Shown piece by piece: positions 8,380-18,013 of a DNA stretch of 64,000 bases. This DNA is from Paludibacterium purpuratum. Its GTDB lineage: Bacteria; Pseudomonadota; Gammaproteobacteria; Burkholderiales; Chromobacteriaceae. A model generated the notes under the pieces. That model did no database searches, was not told the DNA's origin, and saw only the letters and a list, made by a program, of their open reading frames with translations. Both the position numbers and the translations under genes were made by a program. Positions within the stretch are counted from its first letter, which is position 1. Every line of letters starts with the position of its first letter. The stretch lies in NCBI RefSeq assembly GCF_004363805.1, contig NZ_SNZP01000003.1:1-64000 (forward strand). Direction: 5' to 3'.

Positions 8380-10146
8380 GTGATCCCGCAGGATTTCGTC
8401 GATCAGCTCTTGTCGCGCGTCGACATCGTCGACGTGGTGGATCGTTACGTTCCACTGAAGAAGGGCGGGCAGAACTATTTGGCGTGTTGCCCGTTCCATA
8501 AGGAAAAATCGCCGTCGTTCACCGTCAGCCCCTCCAAACAGTTCTACCACTGTTTCGGGTGTGGGGCGCATGGCTCGGCCATCGGCTTCGTCATGGAATA
8601 CCAAGGGCTGGGTTTCGTCGACGCGGTGAAGCTCTTGGCGGAAAACGTCGGCATGACGGTGCCGCAGTCGGTCAGGAGTGCCGATCCGGTCGCCGAGCAG
8701 GCGGCGCGGGTGCGGCGGTTGTCCCTTGAGGAGTTCCTGCAGCAGGCTGCCGGCTACTACAAGAAGCAACTGAAATCTGGGCCCAATGCGGTGGCGTATT
8801 GCAAGCGCCGCGGATTGTCCGGCGAAATTGCCGCCCGTTACGGACTAGGCTATGCGCCGGACGGCTGGCAAAACCTGGCCGAGATTTTTACCGACTACCA
8901 GGACGAACGGCTGGTCGAGACGGGGCTGGTCATCCTGCACGAAGAGGGGCGCCGTTACGACCGCTTCCGCGACCGGTTGATGTTCCCGATCCGCAACCAG
9001 CGCGGCGGCATCATCGGCTTCGGTGGTCGTGTGTTGGGGCAGGGCGAGCCTAAATACCTGAACTCGCCTGAAACCCCGCTGTTCGAAAAGGGGCGCGAGC
9101 TCTACGGTCTGTACGAAGCCAGACTGGGCATTCGTACGCACAACCGGGTTTTGGTGGTCGAAGGCTATATGGATGTGGTGGCCCTGGCGCAGTTCGGCGT
9201 CGACTACGCCGTCGCCACATTGGGCACGGCCACCACGGGCGAACATGTGCGCAAGCTGATGCGGCACGCCGATCACGTGTATTTCTGCTTCGACGGCGAC
9301 CGTGCCGGTCAGAAAGCCGCGTGGCGGGCGCTGGAGAACAGCCTGCCGCAGTTGCAGGACGGCAAGTCGTTGCATTTCCTCTTCCTGCCGGAAGAGCACG
9401 ATCCGGACAGTTTTGTCCGCGAGGCAGGCAGGGAGAAATTCGAGACTTTGCTGCAAGAGCAAAGCTTGCCGCTCTCGACGTACTTTACGCGCGAACTTAC
9501 TGCGCGCGTTGACATGAATTCGCCGGAAGGGCGTGCCGACCTGATTCGTCAGGCCATGCCACTTTTGGCACAGATTGCGGCTCCGGCCCTGGCTCTCATC
9601 ATTAAAAAGCGGCTGGCGGAACTCGCCGGCATTGATGTCGACGAATTCGACATGCTGATGGGGCAGAAGAAACCGGAGCGCAAAGGCAAGCGCGAATACC
9701 GCCTGCCAGCCGGATCCGTCAGGCCGGTCCAGATGTCCATCGTCCGCCGTCAGTTGAAATGGCTGCTGATGAACCCGCTCTGGGCCGAGGATGTGCAAAT
9801 GCCCGATAGCCTGACGCTTTCCGACGAGTTGGCCTGCTTTGCCATGTTGGCCGAACGCGCCCGCGAACACGGGGCCGAGCCCACCACGGCACAGATGATC
9901 GAATCCATCCGCGGCACCCCCTGGGAACCGCTGGTGGATAGCGTGCTGCAGCAGGCCATGCAAGACCCGGAAGAATTCGCCGCCCCGGACGACGACGACA
10001 GACTGCAGTTTCGCGATGGCAACGAAAAATTGCTGCGACTGCTACGCGATGCCGAGCTTGATCGGCTAAAACAAAAGTCCCGGAGTGAGCGATTGACGAC
10101 GGAAGAATCGAAACTGATGCTTGAATTGCTGAGTCGAAAGACCTGA
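8380..10146 (+). CDS. dnaG: DNA primase
   Basis: DnaG makes RNA primers at the replication fork and interacts with the DnaB helicase. The 588-residue protein has the N-terminal zinc-ribbon (CPFH near residue 37 and CFGC near 60), the TOPRIM catalytic core with VLVVEGYMDVVAL at about 257 and FDGDRAGQKAA at about 305, and a C-terminal helical helicase-binding domain. The start is GTG at 8380 (IPQDFVDQLLSRVDIV is the classic N-terminus) with only a weak ribosome-binding site. It sits 15 bases after yqeY. Confidence 0.97.
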   Translation: MIPQDFVDQLLSRVDIVDVVDRYVPLKKGGQNYLACCPFHKEKSPSFTVSPSKQFYHCFGCGAHGSAIGFVMEYQGLGFVDAVKLLAENVGMTVPQSVRSADPVAEQAARVRRLSLEEFLQQAAGYYKKQLKSGPNAVAYCKRRGLSGEIAARYGLGYAPDGWQNLAEIFTDYQDERLVETGLVILHEEGRRYDRFRDRLMFPIRNQRGGIIGFGGRVLGQGEPKYLNSPETPLFEKGRELYGLYEARLGIRTHNRVLVVEGYMDVVALAQFGVDYAVATLGTATTGEHVRKLMRHADHVYFCFDGDRAGQKAAWRALENSLPQLQDGKSLHFLFLPEEHDPDSFVREAGREKFETLLQEQSLPLSTYFTRELTARVDMNSPEGRADLIRQAMPLLAQIAAPALALIIKKRLAELAGIDVDEFDMLMGQKKPERKGKREYRLPAGSVRPVQMSIVRRQLKWLLMNPLWAEDVQMPDSLTLSDELACFAMLAERAREHGAEPTTAQMIESIRGTPWEPLVDSVLQQAMQDPEEFAAPDDDDRLQFRDGNEKLLRLLRDAELDRLKQKSRSERLTTEESKLMLELLSRKT

Positions 10147-10160
10147 ATTCAACTTATTGG

Positions 10161-10169
10161 TGCTATACT
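10161..10169 (+). promoter_or_regulatory. Extended -10 promoter for rpoD
   Basis: TGC-TATACT (10161-10169) is an extended -10 element located 38 bases before the rpoD ATG. No good -35 is visible, as is common for extended -10 promoters. It would allow rpoD expression separately from dnaG. Confidence 0.5.
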
Positions 10170-10206
10170 CAACTGTTTTTTTCGGCTTTTTCAAGCAGGA
10201 AGCGAA

Positions 10207-12126
<1,920 letters not shown>

Positions 12127-12130
12127 AGGT

Positions 12131-12159
12131 CTGGAACCCGGGAGAGGTTTTGGTATAAT
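12131..12159 (+). promoter_or_regulatory. Promoter for the CAU tRNA
   Basis: A perfect -10 TATAAT (12154-12159) lies 17 bases after CTGGAA (12131-12136), a poor -35. Twelve bases separate the -10 from the mature tRNA 5' end, so the transcript would have only a short leader. Confidence 0.6.
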
Positions 12160-12170
12160 GCCCCTCCCAC

Positions 12171-12247
12171 GGGCCTTTAGCTCAGTTGGTTAGAGCAGAG
12201 GACTCATAATCCTTTGGTCGCGGGTTCGAACCCCGCAGGGCCCACCA
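12171..12247 (+). tRNA. tRNA with CAU anticodon (Met or Ile2)
   Basis: A complete 77-base cloverleaf can be folded: acceptor GGGCCTT pairing with the 3' arm, D-loop AGTTGGTTA, anticodon stem GAGGA/TCCTT around loop CTCATAA (anticodon CAT), T-loop TTCGAAC, and an encoded CCA end. CAU is read by elongator Met tRNA or by Ile2 tRNA after lysidine modification. The acceptor is not of the initiator type because its first pair is a normal G-C. The Ile2-like segment TTTGGTCGC after the anticodon stem makes Ile2 possible; sequence alone does not decide. Confidence 0.95.
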
Positions 12248-12255
12248 AACAAATC

Positions 12256-12297
12256 AACGGCTTGCAGAGAAATCTGCAAGCCGTTTTGCTTTTTTGT
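12256..12297 (+). terminator. Terminator after the tRNA
   Basis: A perfect 13-bp stem (12256-12268 with 12273-12285) closes a GAAA tetraloop and is followed by TTGCTTTTTT. It is one of the strongest intrinsic terminators in the window. Confidence 0.92.
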
Positions 12298-12374
12298 CCT
12301 TACATCGAGGTGTGCGTTCCTGCGCGTTGGCTATAGTGATCATGCAGGCCAAAGTAACGCTAGGAGCGACGCCG

Positions 12375-13700
12375 ATGTTCAATCGAAAATTGCACGATGC
12401 CATTGCCGAACTGACGCAAGAGAAACAAGCGCTGCAAGCGGTGCTTGATGCGGTAGGCAAATCGACGGCCATCGTCCGCTTCGACTTGAATGGCAATGTG
12501 ATCGACGCCAATCCCAACTTTATCAACCTCATGGGCTACAACTCCGCCGATGAGATAAAAGGCCTGCCTCACAAGACCTTCTGCGATAAGGCCTATGCAT
12601 CGTCGCGCGACTATGAAATATTCTGGGCGAATCTGCGCAATGGACAACTGTTCTCCGGGCAAATCAAACGTGTGAAGAAGAATGGCGACCCGGTTTGGTT
12701 GGAGGCAACGTATAACCCGATCAAAGACGCCGATGGCAAGGTCGTCGGCTTCATCAAGTTTGCCAGCGACGTATCGGCACGCGTCGATGCCGGCATGAAA
12801 AGCCAAGCCTTCGTCAATGCCATGGATCGCTCCATGGCGATTATCGAATTCACCATCGATGGCACCATTATCGCCGCCAACGATAATTTCCTCACGGCGA
12901 TGGGCTATACCAGGGCTGAGCTGATCGGTCGTCATCATCGCCAGCTCTGCCCGGACTCGCTTGTGAATAGCGAAGAATACGCTCGGCTGTGGAATAACCT
13001 GCGCAGCGGGCAATTTTTCTCGGGCCGGATTCTGCGTATTGCACGCGATGGCACCGATCGCTGGCTAGAAGCCAGCTATAACCCTGTCATTGACGATCAA
13101 GGGCAGGTGGTATCGGTGGTCAAGTTCGCGACCGACATTTCCCATTCCGTTAAACGGCACAAGCAGGAGCAGGACAGCGCTGTCTTTGCCTACAACACCT
13201 CCCAACAAACCCGCCACTGGGCGGATGAGGGGGTCACCAGCATCCAGACCGCAGTGAATCAGATCGAGGCCATGGAGACCGACATCGGTAAGGCGGGGGA
13301 AAATGTCGAGCGCTTGGGAACGGATTCGCAGGAAATCGGAACGATTGTGCAAACCATTAAAGAGATCGCGGATCAGACGAACCTACTGGCTCTCAACGCC
13401 GCCATCGAGGCCGCACGCGCGGGCGAAACGGGCCGTGGCTTCGCAGTCGTTGCCGATGAAGTGCGCAAGCTAGCCGAGCGCACGACGGCCTCGACCACGC
13501 AAATTTCAGTCATGGTGAACAATATTCAGACCAGCACCGACTTGGCGATCGATAGCATGGCGGGCATCTCTGTCAAAGCCCGGTCAAGCGTGGAGGATGT
13601 CAGCAAGGTGGGCGATGTGATTTTCCAAATCCGTTCCGGTGCAGATTCCGTCGTTACGGCGATCCAACAGATCGCTAGTGAGCGGGGTGTTTCTTCCTGA
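12375..13700 (+). CDS. Soluble PAS-PAS methyl-accepting chemotaxis protein (BdlA-like)
   Basis: The 441-residue protein has two PAS domains (about 20-130 and 145-255), each ending in a PAC-like stretch with FxSGxIxRxxxxGxxxWLEAxYNP. A chemoreceptor signalling domain follows, with the tip [20 protein letters not shown] near residue 335. There is no signal peptide or membrane segment, so it is cytosolic, like BdlA, the Pseudomonas biofilm-dispersal sensor with the same architecture; that parallel is by architecture only. It should couple to CheA/CheW. The ATG at 12375 has AGGAG 9 bases upstream. The C-terminus stops at [11 protein letters not shown], soon after the helix that normally continues for another few heptads, so the end may be slightly clipped. 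Decayed genes follow. Confidence 0.85.
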   Translation: MFNRKLHDAIAELTQEKQALQAVLDAVGKSTAIVRFDLNGNVIDANPNFINLMGYNSADEIKGLPHKTFCDKAYASSRDYEIFWANLRNGQLFSGQIKRVKKNGDPVWLEATYNPIKDADGKVVGFIKFASDVSARVDAGMKSQAFVNAMDRSMAIIEFTIDGTIIAANDNFLTAMGYTRAELIGRHHRQLCPDSLVNSEEYARLWNNLRSGQFFSGRILRIARDGTDRWLEASYNPVIDDQGQVVSVVKFATDISHSVKRHKQEQDSAVFAYNTSQQTRHWADEGVTSIQTAVNQIEAMETDIGKAGENVERLGTDSQEIGTIVQTIKEIADQTNLLALNAAIEAARAGETGRGFAVVADEVRKLAERTTASTTQISVMVNNIQTSTDLAIDSMAGISVKARSSVEDVSKVGDVIFQIRSGADSVVTAIQQIASERGVSS

Positions 13701-13756
13701 GGCGCGGCCAATTCGTCTGCCGTCCTGTCTACCACGCTATGGCGTGGCAGCGTCGG

Positions 13757-14060
13757 CTACATTTGCGGCTTGATCCGCTCGGCGATCTTGCCCACGGTTT
13801 TGCTGAGCCATCGGTTGGCATTGGAGCGCAATGGGGAATGCCTTGGCGATCTCGCCGGCATCGTCTCCCATGAAGCTGTAGTAGAACACGCGCCAGCCGT
13901 TGTTTTCGGCCAGCGGCATTAGATCCTTGACCAGAAATTCGGTTTTGCCCATGCGGCGTGGCGCAAACAAAGTGAGGGCGGAAGAGAGGCCGGCCGTAAG
14001 CATCCGCAGCACGGATTGGGCGAGCTGTTCGCGCGGGTGGAGCAGGGTGTCTGGTGCCAT
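13757..14060 (-). pseudogene. Remnant of an AAA-type ATPase, frameshifted and truncated
   Basis: The frame starts at 14060 with MAPDTLLHPREQLAQSV and contains a P-loop-like FAPRRMGKTEFLVKDL and a WRVFYYSFMGDDAGEIAKAF segment, as in stand-alone P-loop ATPases of the AAA_16/AAA_22 type. At the CCCC run read from the minus strand (plus-strand GGGG at 13833-13836) the frame changes. Removing one C restores RSNANRWLSKTVGKIAERIKP, which reads like real protein before a stop at 13757-13759. No Walker B, sensor or C-terminal domain follows, so the gene is truncated as well as shifted. The shift alone could be a sequencing error; the truncation could not. Confidence 0.65.
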
Positions 14061-14142
14061 CGCTAGCCACTCTTAGCTATCGGCTTGCATAGTTATGCAT
14101 TACATGGCTAATTGTGGCTAATTGATGCTGGTCGGCCCGCCC

Positions 14143-14528
14143 TTAGTCCTCGGAGAACCAGCGGCTCGATTTCTTCGGCTCGGCTGAGGTCGGCAGGCCT
14201 TGGCTGATGATTTTGCCGGTGCCCGGTTCGGTGATGGTGAGATTGTCGTTCAACCGGTAATTGAACTTGGTCAGGTTGCGGCAGGAAGTGCAGATGCCGA
14301 TGGCGCTGATGGCATACAGGGTCCCCGTTGTCCGGACGACCGTACCCCTGAGAGCATGACGGCGCAAAGCCGACTTGCAGAATCGACATTCGCCCAGGAT
14401 GTGGTTGAAACGGGCAAAACCACCGGGAGTTGGCTGTCGACGGTGGGGCCCGCCAGCAAGCTAAATTCCGCATCGGATAATTGCATCAGCAAGGCACGTG
14501 CTTCCGTGCTTTTTTTCTTTCTTAACAT
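14143..14528 (-). pseudogene. Frameshifted small zinc-ribbon-like hypothetical protein
   Basis: Two overlapping minus-strand frames read as one protein if a single G is restored near 14429-14436. The first part starts MLRKKKSTEARALLMQLSD and runs to DSQLP; the second continues FARFNHILGECRFCKSALRR and ends at TAA (14143-14145). The joined product is about 128 residues and carries two CxxC pairs (CRFC and CTSC), a likely zinc ribbon. I do not recognise the family. It is next to the broken ATPase on the same strand, so both may come from one lost element. Homopolymer miscall is an alternative for the frameshift. Confidence 0.5.
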
Positions 14529-14672
14529 TCGCTACTTGAATCAGGAAAAAGGACTGCTCACCAGGGGCGGTCGAATTCAGCCCCCGTGTACATGGGGAGG
14601 TCATTGGCGCTGCCGCCAAAAATGAGTGGGCAGGGTAATCATCTCGTGGCGAGCTGTCAATTCGGCAGCTCG

Positions 14673-15977
14673 TCAGTGGGGCGGGGATGAAGGGGTCGGA
14701 ACGATCCTGCTCGCCTGGATTTGCTGCTGGACGGCTCGGTACTGGTTGGCGATGCGCAGGCCTAGCCAGGCCAGCGTACCGGCGAGGAGTGCGGAGGCGG
14801 CGGCGAACAGCCACTGAGTCGATTGCGGCGCCAAACACCATAGCACGCCGGCGGCCACCCACAGGACGTGCAGCATGCCGACGCGCCGATGGTGTGTTTC
14901 CGATAGAAAACCGTGCGTCGATGGCAAGAGCCCGCGCGGCGGATTCTGCGCCTTCAGGTGCAGCCAGCAGAGAAACGGCACGATCTTGCCCAACATGGCC
15001 AGCATCACGCCCAATCCCAGGCCGCCGAGCCACAGGAAGCCGGCCAACAGCGGCAGTTCGGCCCGTGTCGGCCAGGCGAGGCAGCTCAGCGCCAACAATG
15101 CGGCGGCGAGTAAAGACAGCATGGCGCGTAGCCACTGCGCGCGCGCCGGGTCTTGCGGCCTGCGCCCTTGACGCAGCAAACGCAACGTCAACAGACCGTA
15201 GGCGCTAACGCCCAGCCAGAGCGCCAGGGCGAGGGCATCGGTGCCGGGCAGCGGCCAGAAGGTGAAGACAGCGATGGCCGCCAGTAGCGGTAATAAGCCG
15301 GCGCTCAACCAGCGCACGGCGCGCGGGTAGGGCGGGGTGATCAGAAACATCGGCACGACGGTTTGGCTGATGGCGATCAACAAGCCAAGCAGCCAACCGA
15401 TGCCGGCCCACAACACATGGCTATGCATGAGCGGCAACAGCGGTAGCGCGGTGTGCCCGCTCAACGTCGCCACCATGGCGAGGCCGAGTGTGGCGGCCAG
15501 CGCCAGGGCCGAGAGCGCGAGCAGCATGCCGCGGCTGGCACTGTCGCGTGCCGGCGAACGCAACAGGCCGACAATCCCGTGACCGAGAAGCCCCGCCAGC
15601 GCCAAGACGAGCAGAAAACCGCCCGCCGAGAGCAGTCGCGGCGCGAAGCCGGTGGCGAAACCCGCGCATAACAAGCCGCTGCCGGCTTGCCACGGCAGCC
15701 AGACCAGCCACAGCATGCGTGCCGGGCGTTTGAGCGGCAGGCCGGCCAGCACCGCCAGCAGCTGAAGGGCCGCGCCCAGCATGATGTTGCCGAGCACGCC
15801 GAGCGCCAGTTCGTGCGTCAACGCCACCGTCAGCGGTTGAAAGCGGTTCGGTGCCTGCGGCGTCGCCACCGCCAGGGTCAGCGTCAGTACCGCGAGCCAG
15901 CCGAGCGCCGCCAGGAAGAAGCGCATCGGCAGCCAGATCGGCGGCGCCTTGTCGTAAGAGAGCCAAGCTTGGCTCAT
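14673..15977 (-). CDS. Polytopic membrane protein of an NO-response operon (NnrS-like)
   Basis: The 434-residue protein is almost entirely hydrophobic, with about 12 membrane segments. Histidines occur at segment starts (LTHELALG, LMHSHVLWAGIGWLLG, CWLHL), as in haem-copper-like or NnrS-like proteins. It is the last gene of a three-gene minus-strand operon with a DUF2249 protein and a hemerythrin; its ATG overlaps the previous stop (ATGA at 15974-15977). NnrS-type proteins are haem/copper membrane proteins in the Nnr/Dnr regulons that relieve nitric-oxide stress. The gene context makes this the best guess; the exact family was not confirmed by the sequence alone. Confidence 0.6.
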   Translation of the reverse strand: MSQAWLSYDKAPPIWLPMRFFLAALGWLAVLTLTLAVATPQAPNRFQPLTVALTHELALGVLGNIMLGAALQLLAVLAGLPLKRPARMLWLVWLPWQAGSGLLCAGFATGFAPRLLSAGGFLLVLALAGLLGHGIVGLLRSPARDSASRGMLLALSALALAATLGLAMVATLSGHTALPLLPLMHSHVLWAGIGWLLGLLIAISQTVVPMFLITPPYPRAVRWLSAGLLPLLAAIAVFTFWPLPGTDALALALWLGVSAYGLLTLRLLRQGRRPQDPARAQWLRAMLSLLAAALLALSCLAWPTRAELPLLAGFLWLGGLGLGVMLAMLGKIVPFLCWLHLKAQNPPRGLLPSTHGFLSETHHRRVGMLHVLWVAAGVLWCLAPQSTQWLFAAASALLAGTLAWLGLRIANQYRAVQQQIQASRIVPTPSSPPH

Positions 15978-16186
15978 GGCCGTTCGACGTGCAGGATCAC
16001 GCCGCCATCGCCGGCCAGTTCGCAGCGATAGCGCACGCCCTGTTGCTCCAAGAGCGGGTACAGCGGCAGCGGGTGGTGCGGCAGGATGTAGCTCAGCGTC
16101 TGACCGGCCGCCAGCGTCTCGACGGCGTCGAGGATGACCTCCATCGGTTGCGGCGGCGGCAGGTGTCGCAGGTCTTGCGCGCTCAC
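15974..16186 (-). CDS. DUF2249 domain protein
   Basis: This 70-residue protein contains LPPPQPMEVILDAVETLAAG and LPHHPLPLYPLLEQQG, the core of DUF2249, a TusA-like alpha/beta fold often fused to or next to hemerythrin domains. The start is GTG at 16186 (reading SAQDLRHLPPP), which overlaps the hemerythrin stop by 4 bases. A longer frame to 16231 only reads backwards through the neighbour. The function is not known; its occurrence with hemerythrin and Dnr genes suggests a role in repair or sensing under nitrosative stress. Confidence 0.8.
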   Translation of the reverse strand: MSAQDLRHLPPPQPMEVILDAVETLAAGQTLSYILPHHPLPLYPLLEQQGVRYRCELAGDGGVILHVERP

Positions 16187-16602
16187 GATTGCGGCACCAA
16201 TGTTTCGAACTCGGCGACGTGCTGGGCGCACATCGGGTAGAGCACGTTCTCTTCTTTCATATTGTGCTGCTGCATCAGGATCAGCAGCGTTTCGCCTTGG
16301 CCGAGAAAAGCCTCGCTATCCTGCGCCGCCAGCGCCGCTCGCAATTCGGCGAATAGCTCGCGCATTTCGGCGTGCTCGCCGCGCATCACGGCGGTCGGCC
16401 CCATGGTCATGCCGGTCGCCGCCTCGAAGGCCGGAAACAAGTGCTCCTCCTCCAGGGCGAAATGGCGTTGCATGTCGGCTTCGAAGGGCTGCCAGGCGGC
16501 AAGGGCCGTGGTCCAATCGCCGTCGCGCACGGCGGCCTCGGCCCGGACCAGAAAATCGTCGCAGCCGCGGTGTTGTTCGATCAGTCTTGCGATGGCACTC
16601 AT
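16183..16602 (-). CDS. Hemerythrin HHE-domain protein
   Basis: The 139-residue protein is a four-helix bundle with the diiron ligand pattern: H near residue 11, HFALEEEHLFP near 55-65, MRGEHAEM near 85, and QQHNMKEENVLYP near 115. Hemerythrin-like proteins of this size bind O2 or NO, and relatives such as YtfE/ScdA help repair nitrosatively damaged iron-sulfur clusters. The ATG at 16602 has GGGGAAG 6 bases upstream. It is the first gene of an operon and is divergent from a Dnr-type regulator. A candidate DNR/FNR box lies about 76 bases upstream. Confidence 0.9.
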   Translation of the reverse strand: MSAIARLIEQHRGCDDFLVRAEAAVRDGDWTTALAAWQPFEADMQRHFALEEEHLFPAFEAATGMTMGPTAVMRGEHAEMRELFAELRAALAAQDSEAFLGQGETLLILMQQHNMKEENVLYPMCAQHVAEFETLVPQS

Positions 16603-16671
16603 GTTGAATCTTCCCCGGCAATGAAAAATGATATTGCGTGGCAGTATGTCGAAACGCCTCATCCAGCTAGA

Positions 16672-16685
16672 ATGATTTGCATCAA
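16672..16685. promoter_or_regulatory. Candidate FNR/DNR box
   Basis: ATGAT-TTGC-ATCAA matches the FNR/DNR consensus TTGAT-N4-ATCAA with one mismatch. On the minus strand a -10 like CATACT lies at 16648-16643, which puts the box centre about 42 bases upstream of the predicted start of the hemerythrin transcript, the standard activator position. The same box is about 31 bases before the regulator's ATG on the plus strand, so it may also act on that gene. Confidence 0.6.
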
Positions 16686-16709
16686 GGATTTCAAAAGCCC
16701 ATCAAGCCT

Positions 16710-17402
16710 ATGTCCCACATTGATATTCCTACCCTACTGCGTCATCAACCCTTATTTCAGGCCTTGGCGCCCGAACAACTGTCGGCGCTGGTGTCGCATG
16801 TACGCGAAGTGCGGTGCGAGAAGGGGCGGGTGTTGTTTCAGAAGGGCGATCCGTGCGATGGCATGTATGTGGTGGTGTACGGCCGCGTCAAGTTGTCGCT
16901 GTTCTCCTCCCAAGGGGGCGAAAAAGTGGTCGAGGTGATCCAACCGGGCCAGAGTTTCGCCGAGGCGGTGATGTTCCTGGGTTATGCCTATCCGGTCTTG
17001 GCGCAATGCCTCGACGACGCCTTGCTGCTCAAAATCGAGGCGGTCGGTATCCTGCAGGCGCTGGCCGGCGACGGCGACTTCGCTCGCCGGTTGTTGGCCG
17101 GCATGTCGATGCGCTTGCACGGCCTGATCCGCGACGTCGAACGCTATTCGACGGAAAGTTCGATGCAGCGCGTCAGCGGCTATCTGCAGCAAGCCTGGAT
17201 CGATGCCGGCGAACCGGATAGCGCCTTTCCGCTGCCGCTCAACAAGAATCTGATCGCCTCCCGCCTCAACCTGACGCCGGAAACCTTCTCCCGCGTACTG
17301 CAGCGCTTGATGACCGCACAGCTGATCCAGGTCGCCGGCCGCGAAGTGCGCGTGCTCGATCCGGAAGGTTTGCGCGAATTCGCGGGCGAGGACAAGGGCT
17401 GA
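16710..17402 (+). CDS. Crp/Fnr-family transcriptional regulator (Dnr type)
   Basis: The 230-residue protein has an N-terminal cyclic-nucleotide-like sensor domain (about 20-130, including LFQKGDPCDGMYVVVYGRVKL) and a C-terminal Crp-type helix-turn-helix with LNKNLIASRLNLTPETFSR near 185-203. It lacks the N-terminal cysteine cluster of FNR, which fits the Dnr group that senses NO with haem; that assignment rests on context. It is divergent from the hemerythrin operon and probably activates it through the box at 16672-16685. The ATG at 16710 starts MSHIDIPTLLRHQPLF; the longer frame to 16677 is unlikely. Confidence 0.85.
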   Translation: MSHIDIPTLLRHQPLFQALAPEQLSALVSHVREVRCEKGRVLFQKGDPCDGMYVVVYGRVKLSLFSSQGGEKVVEVIQPGQSFAEAVMFLGYAYPVLAQCLDDALLLKIEAVGILQALAGDGDFARRLLAGMSMRLHGLIRDVERYSTESSMQRVSGYLQQAWIDAGEPDSAFPLPLNKNLIASRLNLTPETFSRVLQRLMTAQLIQVAGREVRVLDPEGLREFAGEDKG

Positions 17403-17430
17403 CTTGCTGTAAAGCAAGCACTCGTGGCGG

Positions 17431-17498
17431 GGAGAAGGCGTTAGCCGGGTCCTCCTTCGAGCTGTCGCAAGGCGACGGCCCCGGCTAACGCCTTCTCC
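17431..17498. repeat. Perfect 19-bp inverted repeat, probable bidirectional terminator
   Basis: GGAGAAGGCGTTAGCCGGG (17431-17449) is repeated as its exact reverse complement at 17480-17498. The 30-base loop can fold a small hairpin (GTCGC-AAG-GCGAC). It lies between the convergent Dnr-type gene and the small gene at 17522. There is no U-tract on either side. A second short hairpin (CTTGCT-GTAA-AGCAAG) covers 17403-17418. Confidence 0.7.
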
Positions 17499-17521
17499 AT
17501 GGCAACGCTTGTGGCATGGGG

Positions 17522-17758
17522 TTACAACAACGCGATCAACTGTCGCGTCTGCCGCTGCAATTCGGCGCATGGCGTTGCCAGCGCGGCATGCAGCTGGTCG
17601 GCCGGTAGCGTCCGGGCCCGTCTTAGCGCCTGTTCGATACGCAGCAAGGCGCCGGTGTATTCGGCGAGCCGCAGCTGGGTGTCGGCCAGCCGGTCGAGTG
17701 CCAGGGTGCAGAGAGAGGGTGAATCGGTGAATGCGGGATGAGCGTGTTCGGAAGCCAT
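17522..17758 (-). CDS. Small hypothetical protein
   Basis: A 78-residue protein starting MASEHAHPAFTDSPSLCTL at 17758, with a good AGGAG 7 bases upstream. The longer frame to 17818 is not needed. It is predicted to be mainly alpha-helical (RLADTQLRLAEYTGALLRI is strongly helical), with no signal peptide, membrane segment or known motif. I do not recognise it. It stands alone on the minus strand between a Dnr-type regulator and the polyamine transporter operon, with a highly structured 5' region upstream. Confidence 0.6.
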   Translation of the reverse strand: MASEHAHPAFTDSPSLCTLALDRLADTQLRLAEYTGALLRIEQALRRARTLPADQLHAALATPCAELQRQTRQLIALL

Positions 17759-17815
17759 TGGCAATCTCCTGCAAAGAAGACCCACCCAGGCAGGGGTGGA
17801 GGGCTGTCCTACGCT

Positions 17816-17957
17816 CATAGCGTTGCAAAAAGCGTTCGGGATCTTACGATGGCCCGCAGCCCCCCGGCGAAATGGTACGTCCGGCCAGGCGGGGCCTGGC
17901 CGGTGGGGGCAACGCTATGATTTAGGAGCCCCCACCCTAATGGTGGGCGACCCCTAA
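17816..17957. repeat. Cluster of inverted repeats in the intergenic region
   Basis: Three nested or adjacent palindromes occupy this stretch. An 11-bp repeat, CATAGCGTTGC (17816-17826) with GCAACGCTATG (17909-17919), encloses a perfect 10-bp stem CCGGCCAGGC/GCCTGGCCGG (17881-17890, 17894-17903). A compound hairpin follows, with TTAGG (17922-17926) pairing CCTAA (17953-17957) around CCCACC/GGTGGG. No reading frame here is convincing. The last hairpin could terminate the polyamine operon; the first could lie in the 5' leader of the gene at 17522. Confidence 0.6.
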
Positions 17958-18013
17958 GGTCTAACTTGCGCGGTCGGGGTATTTCAACATGCTCGCATAA
18001 CGGCCGTTGGCAA

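Noticed and set aside
14105-14124. Tandem TGGCTAATTG repeat as an attachment site or transposon end
   Set aside because: It has only two copies, no inverted partner at the other side of the decayed genes, and no transposase.
16672-16685. Reading the FNR/DNR box as a plain -10 region for the regulator gene
   Set aside because: TAGAAT at 16668-16673 overlaps the box but has no -35, while the box and CATACT spacing fits the opposite operon better.
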